Positions 56,217 through 64,000 of a stretch of 64,000 nucleotides of DNA are shown in pieces (position 1 is the first letter of the stretch; each line of letters starts with the position of its first letter). The notes beneath the pieces are model-generated. The model made no database searches, was not told the origin of the DNA, and saw only the letters and a program-made list of their open reading frames with translations. Position numbers and translations under genes: made by a program. This stretch comes from Novipirellula aureliae (GTDB lineage: Bacteria > Planctomycetota > Planctomycetia > Pirellulales > Pirellulaceae): positions 899,775 through 963,774 of the forward strand of contig NZ_SJPY01000002.1 of assembly GCF_007860185.1 (NCBI RefSeq), read 5' to 3'.

Positions 56217-56259
56217 CGTGAAGTGTCCCACATCCACACCATGCTTATTGCAGGCACCG

Positions 56260-57834
56260 CTATCGGCTCGTACTCGAAGTGTCAGCGAGGAAAGGAACGG
56301 CCGGCAATCCTTCGGAGTTGAATACATTGGTTATTGGAGCGGATTGCCAAGCATACCGAATTTTAATGGGCTCCGTCACGCTATTGCTCGAAACAATGGC
56401 CTTGTGACCTTCCAAGGCTGCAATAGCGGGGTGGAATACGCCATCGGGGCCGGCCAGTTCGAACCATTTGGCAGCACCGTCTTTGGCCACTAAGCCTTGG
56501 GCAGTATGATCAAATTCGACCGTCACTTTATCGCCCGTCACGGAACAGCGTTTGAACGTCGGTCCCGAATATTCAATGGTATTAAAACCATAGGTTTTGG
56601 CCAAGGCAATGAGCGCTAATCGTTCTCCGATAGGTTTTTTTATGATGGGGTGTACATTGTCCGGGTCCCCGATATCCATCGTGCATACCATGCCGGTGTT
56701 TGGAAGCGCTTGGGCACGGTTTTGTCCTTCGCGAAGAATAGGGGCTTGAAGGCGTCTGTCCTTGCCAAAACGGTCCGAGTAATTGTACGGTGGGATTTGC
56801 ACGAAAAAGAAGGGAAAATCTCCTTGTCCCCAAGCGTTACGCCAAGCGCTGATGAGACTCGTAAAAAGATGCTCATACTCGTTGCCCCACTCCACATTGC
56901 CTTCGCCCTGATACCAAATAACGCCTTTGATGGCGAAGGGAATAAAGGGCTTTACTTTATCTTTGAACAAGATACCACGCTGGTGATGGTAGCGTTTGAT
57001 GGAGTAAACAGAACGCGGCATCGGGGGTTCGATGCCTCGCTTTCCGTTTGCCTCCCACTGCTTCAAAGCCGAGTTATAGGCAGACGCGTCAGTGGCATTG
57101 TAGTCGGCTAGCCATCGATCCCAGCGATCAACAACCACTTTCAGAGCAGGATCGTTTTGTAGGGTCTCAAGGGGAGTCCAGGCCTCTGCCGGACTGCCGC
57201 CCACCGTAGACTGAATCAAGCCCACCGGAACGTTTAGCTTTTGGTGCAGAGATAAACCAAAGTAAAATCCTACCGCTGAAAAATCCTTTGCAATGTCATA
57301 CGTACTGACTTGCCACCCTGTTTTACCGCTTTGAAAAAAACGTATCTGTGGATTGTTGGCAAGCATCGTGTCTTGCTTTACCCCTTTACTCCTTCTGAGT
57401 TGAAAATTCATATTGGATTGTCCAGAGCAAAACCAAACTTCGCCAGTGACCACATTGTTCAGACGCACGGTGGCTTCGTCGCTCACAATGGACAGCTCAT
57501 ACGAATCCGGCCCGGCTTTGGGGGTGGTCAGGGTGGCTTCCCATTGCCCCTTATCATTGGTGCTGGTGGAGACCGATTCGTTCCAGCTTGCTTTCACAGT
57601 CACAAGATTTCCTGCAGGAGCCGTCCCCCAAATCTTTACCTGCTGGTCCTGCTGCAACACCATGTTGTCTGAAAAAATACTAGCAAGCTTGACCTGTGCC
57701 TGAAGACTTGTGTTTGCAGAAAAAAGCATAGCAAGCATGCTAAATCTCAGCCCCCATCCCCAAACATCGCTCGCCTGTGATCGAGTGAAAATTCTATGGG
57801 TCGGTATTGATATGTATTCTAATAATCGTTTCAT
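56260..57834 (-). CDS. Sialate O-acetylesterase-like (SASA) enzyme
   Basis: 524 residues; AAGGATAC precedes the ATG at 57834. Signal peptide ends SLQAQ after a long basic N-region. SASA-family features: NMVLQQDQQVKIWGTA, the nucleophile serine in GEVWFCSGQSNMNFQL, GVIWYQGEGNVEWGNEYEHL, and DPDNVHPIIKKPIGERLAL with the catalytic Asp/His. It should deacetylate an acetylated sugar polymer; the family is not limited to sialic acid. The C-terminal beta part ends just before the lyase remnant (44 bp). It is on the minus strand, separated from the fucosidase cluster by the redox lipoprotein. Confidence 0.9.
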   Translation of the reverse strand: MKRLLEYISIPTHRIFTRSQASDVWGWGLRFSMLAMLFSANTSLQAQVKLASIFSDNMVLQQDQQVKIWGTAPAGNLVTVKASWNESVSTSTNDKGQWEATLTTPKAGPDSYELSIVSDEATVRLNNVVTGEVWFCSGQSNMNFQLRRSKGVKQDTMLANNPQIRFFQSGKTGWQVSTYDIAKDFSAVGFYFGLSLHQKLNVPVGLIQSTVGGSPAEAWTPLETLQNDPALKVVVDRWDRWLADYNATDASAYNSALKQWEANGKRGIEPPMPRSVYSIKRYHHQRGILFKDKVKPFIPFAIKGVIWYQGEGNVEWGNEYEHLFTSLISAWRNAWGQGDFPFFFVQIPPYNYSDRFGKDRRLQAPILREGQNRAQALPNTGMVCTMDIGDPDNVHPIIKKPIGERLALIALAKTYGFNTIEYSGPTFKRCSVTGDKVTVEFDHTAQGLVAKDGAAKWFELAGPDGVFHPAIAALEGHKAIVSSNSVTEPIKIRYAWQSAPITNVFNSEGLPAVPFLADTSSTSR

Positions 57835-57995
57835 CCTTGTATCCTTATTTCAAACAGAGTTTTTGTCATACCACAAGCAGACACAACGCCCCGCCTTTCG
57901 CTAGTGGCTCACCACATTTTTAGTTCGCATCTCTCCTTCGTTTCTCCGCCAACTCAGTAAATACCGATCGCGACAAACACAAATCTTTCACTTGC

Positions 57996-60900
57996 CTACA
58001 ACCTGGGGCTCACTGGAGGGCCGGGTTCGAGCGTCTTGCTTGCCATTGGCTTTTGGTTCGGGGTCAGCATAAACTTATCGAACTCGAAACCATCCTCTCG
58101 CATCGAGAACATGATCGTGTGCAGGCCTGGTTCGTCGATATCGAGCCAGATTTGCCCCAACACGCCTGTATGAACCTTGTCGGTTCGTTGCCGAGAATCC
58201 CACTGCCACTTGCCGTGTTGGCCGGTGAATTGCATTCGGGCACCTGACTCGGGCCACACGCCATCGATTCCAACGTGCAGTCCGTTGTCTTCGGCTCCCG
58301 TACAGCAAATGCGTGCCCAAACGTAATAGCGTCCCGGCTTCTCGATCATGACGGGGTAGTACAGCACGCTGCACTCGCCAGGCGTATTCGAGAAACTAAC
58401 ACCTCTGACCAGCGGATCTGCGTGCGTGACTCGGGTATCAGGCAAGATCTCCAGATACGCGCCGCCGCTAGCACCATCGGCGTGATTCGGATCGGGGTCC
58501 GGTTTCACGTTCGGCATTGTATCGGCAGTCGTCAGGTACCATTTTCGGTGATGCTGGCGATCGACCGAGTCAAAATCCTCGGCTTCGACAACGACGATTC
58601 CGTTGCTCTGTTTGTGCACTTTCTTCGCTTGATTTTGGTCGTAGGTGTAGTCGAACGGTTTGCTGCTCGCTTCAGCGGAAGCCGGCGGCTTGGCTGCCTT
58701 TGCGGGTTGCTTAAACGCAGCACCATGATCAAGAATCGTTACCGATTCCCATCGTCCACGAGAGAAAGCAAAGGCGTCGCCTTCGGGAATCTTACCGTTC
58801 GAGGCAGAGCTAAACTCGATGCGGATCGTGTCACCGGGCATGAGCGAAACTTCGCTGAAACGATGTGGGGTCGTCTCATAATCACGCTTGGCTACCGGGT
58901 TTTGCACCTCACCGACCTTTTCTCCAGCTACCAATAGTCGGTAGGAGGATTCGCCGTCGGTTTCGGTGAGCGTTGTCAGCACGAGATCGTATACCCCCGC
59001 TTCGCCTTTGAACGTGGTCTCGGCTGCGGCAAACTTGCCTTGATACTGAGCCGCATCGATCGCCATCGCCTTTCGGGCACCGTCCTTGTAGCCCGGCACA
59101 AAGGGGCCCGAAACGACGAACTCGAAATCGGTCATGGCTTGCAAGACCAAAGCGTCACCAGCATCCGCTTCGGCAGACTGGCCGAACGTGGCGTAGCGTC
59201 CGTCTGGATCTTCGAACGTGATCAAAAGCTCGGGCCCCTCCTCGCTTCCCGACGCGACAAACCAAATGTCATTACCGCCCTCGTCAAGCGTCACGACCAA
59301 CGTGTAAGTGCCGTCACCTTTTATCATCGACGTGACGGGAATGGTCACCGATTCGCCCTGACCAACATTTCCAGTCAACTCGCCGACTAGCTCGTTCGGT
59401 TTGGGGGCCGATTCCTTCGTCAACGTGTTACTATTCCAATCCGAATGCGCCCCACGAAAAACGCGAAGCGTTCCGCCGCCAGCATCACCACCGCCGGTCA
59501 AACGGAGTTTGGCATCAAGGATGTTTGGCGGAAGTCCCTGAAGATCGAATTGAATCAAGCTCGTACGACGCTTTCCTTCGACCTTCAGATGCTGATCGTT
59601 AATCACTTTGGTTCCCTCAATGCAGACATCGTCGATCGGGAACACACTTCGCGTCACTCTCGACTGGAAAGGTTCCACGGTGATTGTCTGGCTCGACGCG
59701 GCAGTCTGCTTTCCATCGCTCGCCGTCAGTTTCAAGACATATTTACCAGCACCGTTGAGGGTGACGTTCGTCTCTTGAGCGGTCGCGTCCGCAAACGTTG
59801 CAGCTCCGGGGCCACTGGTTTTGGTCCACTGCGACGTTAACGCGCCACCTGGTTTTCCGTCATCGCTAATCTTGCCTTTGAGATCGACCGTGACGGAGTT
59901 TGCCGAGCGTGGCAGCATGATTGTCAGATCTGCTCCCGCACTGACGCCGGGAGGATAGTCGTGATTGGCATCGCCAGGCCGAACGACGGCCAACCAATCT
60001 TGCCCCGAATCGCTGGGCGGATCGCCGATCATGACCTTGCCGCCCCCGCTCACCACCTGCGTCGATCCAGTCTGCAAGGGTCCACCGCTGCGTGGATTGA
60101 ACCACAGGACTTCAAAGACGCCCTCTGCGTCAGAAAGATCAAGTGCCGCTTGCTCGGCTTGCTTACAGAACACCAAATACAACTTTCCTGGCTCCATCAG
60201 ACAATAAGCATTCTTGCTGGCAAACTTCTCATCCGCATTTTTCATGTTCCAGAATGGGATCTTGTTGTCCGCAAAAAACTCGAGAGCGATTCGGCATTGT
60301 TCCCACATCTTCTGACGCACGCGATAGTCTTGACAGGTCAGATCGCTGTGCGGGTGCTTGTAGCCAAAGTACCACTCGACGCCAGCGCCGCCAGCCATGA
60401 GGTTTCCCCACAGCGCATTCTTTCGTGCATTGTCTCGCGTCGGGTCCTCGGCGTCGGTGATCAGTGCATGCGTCGCATCGCCAGGCTCATCGCAAGCCAC
60501 CACCCAGGGCTTTCCCGCCTCGACAGAACGACGGATGTAATTGAGCGTGGCGTCATGCACACGGCTGAAGTCGGCTTGATTGGTCTGTAGCGAGAACCCT
60601 GTCAGCGCAGAGGCGTCTCCGAGCAGGTCGAAGTGGTTGTTGCCGTTGTGGATCACGATGTGGTGCTGGTAAGGATCGTGCGTCCAGAAGTATTCCGCCC
60701 AATCCTGCTTTTTTTGCGTGCTGACTTTGTGTCCCAAGCCAACCTCTTCACCCAGATTCCAGTTGAGTGCTAAATGGTGAGCGAAACGGGCAATCAGCTC
60801 GCGATAGTACAACTTTCGCTGTTTTCCCAAGTCACCGTCATCGAGCAAATTGACATTTTCCGCTTCTTGTGTTTTGAAGTGCAGGTACATGCCGAGATGG

Positions 60901-61805
60901 GTACCGTGCGCGAAAACCGTTTCCCATTGATCCATACGCGAGCAGTCGATTCGGTCTCGCTCGCCATAGGTCGTATAAGGGAACACATTTCGATCGTCGC
61001 CGTCGATGTTGAGAGTCAGGAACGAGAATGAGTTCAGCCCTTGCGAGGCGAGATAGTTGACCGCTCCGATGATCCCCTTTCCTTTCCCGTCCTGCCACGT
61101 CGGATCACCGGGCTTCCAGTCCTGAACGTGTGGCGTCCAATCCTTGATCAGGTTATCTTTATGCCCGTCGGTTTTGAAATCGCCATCAAAGTCTCGGTAA
61201 GCGAGGAAGTTCTCAGGGGCATCCGCTCCAGCTTTGAGGAAGAACTCACCGCTTCCGGCAAATTGCAAGTGATGCTTGCCGACATAGTTAAGTCGTCCCT
61301 TGCTTCGAAAGTCACGACCTGTCTTGTCGGTTTTTAGAATCATCATGCTCCCGCTCAATCCATCGACGCTGTCGACGGGCGTTCCCGCATCGGGGGCATC
61401 GGAAACCGCAACATTTTGGCCTTGTCGGAACGAGACGTTGTAAGTCCACTCGCCCGGGTGATCCGGGGCCAAGTGAGCTCGCCATTTGTTTCCCGATGTC
61501 GCCGACGTATTGGCGGCATCGCCATCGGCAGCAAAATAACCGGGGACGACATAGGTCTGTCCCGACTCGGGGTGGCAAAACGTGACCTGCATTCGATAAT
61601 CGAGAAACGGGTTCGGAGTTCCATCTTCCGAAGCTTGCGGCCCGTCAAGCGTCAATGTGACTTTATGCCACTGTCGCAATTCTCCACTGATCGTCGCATC
61701 GGCCGCGTTCGCCGCACTCGCCAACAGCAAAGCAAGCCCAAAACAGCAAACGCCGAGCCCAGCAAGACGCGCCATTTCCCTCTTCATTTCAAACATTTTG
61801 ATCAT
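57996..61805 (-). CDS. Large DUF5060-type glycan-active protein with several beta domains
   Basis: 1269 residues from the ATG at 61805 (AGGGA upstream). Signal peptide ends ANAAD. About 35-140: DUF5060 domain (QWHKVTLTLDGPQAS, HPGEWTYNVSF). About 170-600: TIM-barrel part like DUF4038/putative collagen-binding glycosidases (FFLKAGADAPENFLAYRDFD, LNWNLGEEVG, WVVACDEPGDATHAL, GGAGVEWYFGY). About 620-715: PKD-like domain. About 720-870: CBM96-like domain (CIEGTKVINDQHLKVEGKRR, SDWNSNTLTKES). About 870-1040 and 1070-1260: further carbohydrate-binding-like beta domains (VVEAEDFDSVDRQHHRKWYL). It is divergent from a sigma/FecR pair whose FecR protein carries the same CBM96-like domain. Confidence 0.85.
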   Translation of the reverse strand: MIKMFEMKREMARLAGLGVCCFGLALLLASAANAADATISGELRQWHKVTLTLDGPQASEDGTPNPFLDYRMQVTFCHPESGQTYVVPGYFAADGDAANTSATSGNKWRAHLAPDHPGEWTYNVSFRQGQNVAVSDAPDAGTPVDSVDGLSGSMMILKTDKTGRDFRSKGRLNYVGKHHLQFAGSGEFFLKAGADAPENFLAYRDFDGDFKTDGHKDNLIKDWTPHVQDWKPGDPTWQDGKGKGIIGAVNYLASQGLNSFSFLTLNIDGDDRNVFPYTTYGERDRIDCSRMDQWETVFAHGTHLGMYLHFKTQEAENVNLLDDGDLGKQRKLYYRELIARFAHHLALNWNLGEEVGLGHKVSTQKKQDWAEYFWTHDPYQHHIVIHNGNNHFDLLGDASALTGFSLQTNQADFSRVHDATLNYIRRSVEAGKPWVVACDEPGDATHALITDAEDPTRDNARKNALWGNLMAGGAGVEWYFGYKHPHSDLTCQDYRVRQKMWEQCRIALEFFADNKIPFWNMKNADEKFASKNAYCLMEPGKLYLVFCKQAEQAALDLSDAEGVFEVLWFNPRSGGPLQTGSTQVVSGGGKVMIGDPPSDSGQDWLAVVRPGDANHDYPPGVSAGADLTIMLPRSANSVTVDLKGKISDDGKPGGALTSQWTKTSGPGAATFADATAQETNVTLNGAGKYVLKLTASDGKQTAASSQTITVEPFQSRVTRSVFPIDDVCIEGTKVINDQHLKVEGKRRTSLIQFDLQGLPPNILDAKLRLTGGGDAGGGTLRVFRGAHSDWNSNTLTKESAPKPNELVGELTGNVGQGESVTIPVTSMIKGDGTYTLVVTLDEGGNDIWFVASGSEEGPELLITFEDPDGRYATFGQSAEADAGDALVLQAMTDFEFVVSGPFVPGYKDGARKAMAIDAAQYQGKFAAAETTFKGEAGVYDLVLTTLTETDGESSYRLLVAGEKVGEVQNPVAKRDYETTPHRFSEVSLMPGDTIRIEFSSASNGKIPEGDAFAFSRGRWESVTILDHGAAFKQPAKAAKPPASAEASSKPFDYTYDQNQAKKVHKQSNGIVVVEAEDFDSVDRQHHRKWYLTTADTMPNVKPDPDPNHADGASGGAYLEILPDTRVTHADPLVRGVSFSNTPGECSVLYYPVMIEKPGRYYVWARICCTGAEDNGLHVGIDGVWPESGARMQFTGQHGKWQWDSRQRTDKVHTGVLGQIWLDIDEPGLHTIMFSMREDGFEFDKFMLTPNQKPMASKTLEPGPPVSPRL

Positions 61806-62021
61806 CACGGATCCCTGTCGTTACCTTCATTGATGTAAAACCATTCATCCCGTTACGGACTATTGACGGAAATTGCCAACCGTGCACAAAAAAAATGCAA
61901 AATATCGGGGAAAACCCGAGTGATTGTTGTGTACGATCTTCCATCCTTTGTGAATAACAGGCAGGATGCGAGTGCAAGTCGCAACCAAGGGACAGTTGCC
62001 CCTATCAATGCCCCATCAACA

Positions 62022-62546
62022 ATGGAAGCTATGGACAATCGCTCGTTTCAATCGTTTCTAAACATCACGGAGAACCGATCTCGGATTCTGGCCATGATTG
62101 TGACCATGGTGCGTGACTTCGACGTGGCCGAGGACCTTTTCCAGGAAACCGTGCTCGAGATTCTTCATAGCGAAGAGCAGTTTGATCCGACGCGGAGCTT
62201 TACGCCTTGGGCCTGCGGGATCGCTAAGAACGTGGTGCATCAGTATTGGAGACGTCAAAAGCAATCCCCCGCAAATGGGCTAGGCGAGATGATCGCCGAT
62301 TTAGCAATGATTAGTGCTGAGGGGGACGACGAGATGTGGCACCGTGAACGAAAGGCACTTCGAAGCTGTTTTCAGAAACTGCCCAGCCGAATGCAGCGAC
62401 TTCTACTGTTGCGTTACGGCCACAACATCAAAGGCCCAGAATTGGCCGAATCCGCAGCCTGTCGGCTCGGGTCGATCCGTACGACGTTAGCGCGATTGCG
62501 ATTCCAACTGCGTCAATGTATTCAGGCAAAAACGGCCGAGAGCTGA
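62022..62546 (+). CDS. ECF sigma factor 2, Rhodopirellula/Verrucomicrobium family
   Basis: 174 residues from the ATG at 62022; the frame is open up to 61863 but starts there with TTG, and those 53 codons look non-coding. A second ATG at 62031 is possible. Region 2: RDFDVAEDLFQETVLEILHS, then FTPWACGIAKNVVHQYWRRQ. Region 4: LPSRMQRLLLLRYGHNIKGP then ELAESAACRLGSIRTTLARL. It is divergently oriented to the 1269-residue DUF5060-type gene, with 216 bp between starts, and followed by its FecR partner. Confidence 0.87.
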   Translation: MEAMDNRSFQSFLNITENRSRILAMIVTMVRDFDVAEDLFQETVLEILHSEEQFDPTRSFTPWACGIAKNVVHQYWRRQKQSPANGLGEMIADLAMISAEGDDEMWHRERKALRSCFQKLPSRMQRLLLLRYGHNIKGPELAESAACRLGSIRTTLARLRFQLRQCIQAKTAES

Positions 62547-62563
62547 AGAAAGACGAACACGCA

Positions 62564-63877
62564 ATGAACGATAAACATTTTGATGACCTGTTGGCCGCCT
62601 ATCTGGAAGGCGATATCTCTGCCGAGCAACTGAGCGAGTTACACAGGATTGTGCAGTCATCGGAACCATGGAAACAACGATTCCAAGAGGCGACTCGTGT
62701 GCATGTTCTGCTGCGTGAGACCCTCGTCGAACAAGTCGAACTTCAAGCGATTCAGCAGTCGCCAACTCAAAACGAAGTAAGACCGTCGCGGCATTGGACT
62801 TACGCGGCAATCGCAGTTGCTGCGATTCTGCTGGTCTCTGCCACAATTGGCTACAATGCGTATCACCCCCATCTCGATTCAACACTCGAAATTGGGGTCT
62901 GCATGAGTGTTTCTGGGAGCGGCGAAACGTTGGTCGAACGAGGCGAGCGGCTTTATCAAGCGATCCCCAATCTCCCTCTTCAAACCGGGGACCAGGTCAT
63001 TTGCGACGCGAATGCTCAGGCAATGGTTCGTCTCGCTGATGGCTCGATACTCTCGATGGAACCCGGCGCACGGCTCACACTCGTTTCGGATTCGCCAGAG
63101 GTAATACTCCAGCAGGGTGAGGCATTTTTTGAGATTGCACCACGCCGCCCAGGGATGCCTGCCTTTCAGATTCGGACGGGGCACTCTACCGTGGCGGTGA
63201 TGGGCACGGTTTTCTCGCTGGTGGCAAATGACCATACGGAACTTAAAGTGTATGAGGGCAGCGTCAAACTGACTCGAAATAGCGACAAAGCCTCCGTCGA
63301 GGTCGGCTCTCAGCAAATGGCTTCCACCGGGATGGCAAGCTTTGCAGCCGAGAAACTGTCGCATCCACCGATGGAGATTCTGACACTGACACCAACCGAC
63401 GACGTAACCCTCGATCGTGGCAAGCCAGAGCACAATCAGCAGCTAAAGGTGGAAGGTCAGCGTCGCATTGTCTACCTGCGCTTCGAAATCCCCGACAGAG
63501 ATGGAATTCGCTCAGCTCGACTTCGCTTGACACAAAATATCGACTCTGGCACCGGGACGCTCCGGTATTTCCTAGGTGACCATGCCGATTGGAGCGAAGA
63601 CAACCTGACCGAAGTGGGACCCCCTAAACGGTTGACCAAGGTCGCTGAACGCAAGGGAGTGGTCCAACGGGGTCAGATCATCGAGGTCGATGTCTCCGAT
63701 GCGACACGACACCCCGGACCGATCACCATCATAATGACGTTGGACAAAGCACATGAAGACGACATCTGGTTTGGTTCGAGGGAAAGCGACACCCCTCCGC
63801 AGTTGATTCTACGTTACCTGCCTGGACCGCTTGAAAAGTCATACCCCCCCCCAAAACTCAGCGATCCGCCTGTCTGA
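62564..63877 (+). CDS. FecR-like membrane protein with C-terminal CBM96-like domain
   Basis: 437 residues from the ATG at 62564; an earlier ATG at 62516 overlaps the sigma gene. Cytoplasmic N-terminus FDDLLAAYLEGDISAEQLSE, a membrane helix at about residues 78-98 (YAAIAVAAILLVSATIGY), then a FecR domain (MVRLADGSILSMEPGARLTL, FQIRTGHSTVAVMGTVFSLV, TELKVYEGSVKLTRNSDKAS). From about residue 285 the C-terminus reads DDVTLDRGKPEHNQQLKVEG, GTLRYFLGDHADWSEDNLTE, IIMTLDKAHEDDIWFG. That order is the same as in the neighbouring enzyme (CIEGTKVINDQHLKVEGKRR, SDWNSNTLTKES, DIWFVASGSE). It should act as anti-sigma factor and sensor. Confidence 0.85.
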   Translation: MNDKHFDDLLAAYLEGDISAEQLSELHRIVQSSEPWKQRFQEATRVHVLLRETLVEQVELQAIQQSPTQNEVRPSRHWTYAAIAVAAILLVSATIGYNAYHPHLDSTLEIGVCMSVSGSGETLVERGERLYQAIPNLPLQTGDQVICDANAQAMVRLADGSILSMEPGARLTLVSDSPEVILQQGEAFFEIAPRRPGMPAFQIRTGHSTVAVMGTVFSLVANDHTELKVYEGSVKLTRNSDKASVEVGSQQMASTGMASFAAEKLSHPPMEILTLTPTDDVTLDRGKPEHNQQLKVEGQRRIVYLRFEIPDRDGIRSARLRLTQNIDSGTGTLRYFLGDHADWSEDNLTEVGPPKRLTKVAERKGVVQRGQIIEVDVSDATRHPGPITIIMTLDKAHEDDIWFGSRESDTPPQLILRYLPGPLEKSYPPPKLSDPPV

Positions 63878-64000
63878 GTAGGTGGACGACTGACGCGACG
63901 CTGGTGACCAGCGTGTTGCGTATTTCACCGAGTTGCAGCTTGGCATCTTACTTAACGGTTAAAGCAATCCGCTGCGTGAGATAACGGAAGGGACATGAGC

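Larger units (their letters stand above)
55361..56259. other. 899-bp gap with a decayed lyase gene
   Basis: The left part (55376-55937) shows only short unconvincing frames and a G-run near 55512. The right part is the heparinase remnant with its 15-bp repeats. Confidence 0.55.

Noticed and set aside
55938-56327. A functional 129-residue protein
   Set aside because: The first 37 codons overlap the end of the acetylesterase gene, and the rest is a piece of a lyase domain broken by repeats.

Overview
The window looks like a chromosomal segment of a marine planctomycete of the Rhodopirellula/Pirellula kind. Reasons visible here: two ECF sigma factors of the Rhodopirellula/Verrucomicrobium type, each paired with a FecR-like membrane protein; PEP-CTERM proteins next to a PEP-CTERM-associated FemAB-type gene; sulfatases and many secreted glycan-active enzymes; and short palindromic repeats scattered between genes. 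The taxonomic reading is inference; no rRNA or tRNA gene was seen.

Region 1 (1-14 kb), surface polysaccharide and PEP-CTERM: a cut-off gene at the left edge, two GT4-like glycosyltransferases and a triple VanZ-like membrane protein joined by stop/start overlaps, a FemAB-like acyltransferase, a YdcF/DUF218 protein, a Wza-like export lipoprotein with an upstream lipoprotein, and two paralogous PEP-CTERM proteins. No exosortase gene is visible. Gaps in this region carry a 25-bp dispersed repeat, a nested inverted-repeat element, a 22-bp-arm hairpin and eleven copies of a 34-bp tandem repeat.

Region 2 (14-23.4 kb), mixed: a beta-helix enzyme, a small secreted protein, a heparinase II/III-like lyase, an integrase remnant, a nitroreductase that is an iodotyrosine deiodinase homologue sitting 18 bp behind a gingipain-like peptidase, and a 272-bp MITE-like element with 22-bp inverted ends and a 10-bp target duplication.

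Region 3 (23.4-53.3 kb), a 30-kb co-directional minus-strand cluster for a sulfated, fucose-rich and probably acetylated glycan (fucoidan-like; inference). Read in transcription order it starts with an ECF sigma factor and a FecR-LamG protein. These are followed by beta-helix (GH141-like) proteins, five GH29-type fucosidases (one divergent), two esterases and two S1 sulfatases. A TIM-barrel module of about 330 residues recurs at the C-terminus of three of these enzymes and in the middle of a fourth. A fifth copy survives only as a fragment with an in-frame stop. This module shuffling is the most unusual feature of the window.

Region 4 (53.3-64 kb): a thioredoxin-LamG lipoprotein, a decayed heparinase fragment expanded by six exact 15-bp repeats, a sialate-O-acetylesterase-like enzyme, a 1269-residue DUF5060-type multidomain enzyme and, divergent from it, a second sigma/FecR pair. 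The FecR protein of this pair ends in the same CBM-like domain as the neighbouring enzyme, which suggests a glycan-sensing regulator matched to its target.
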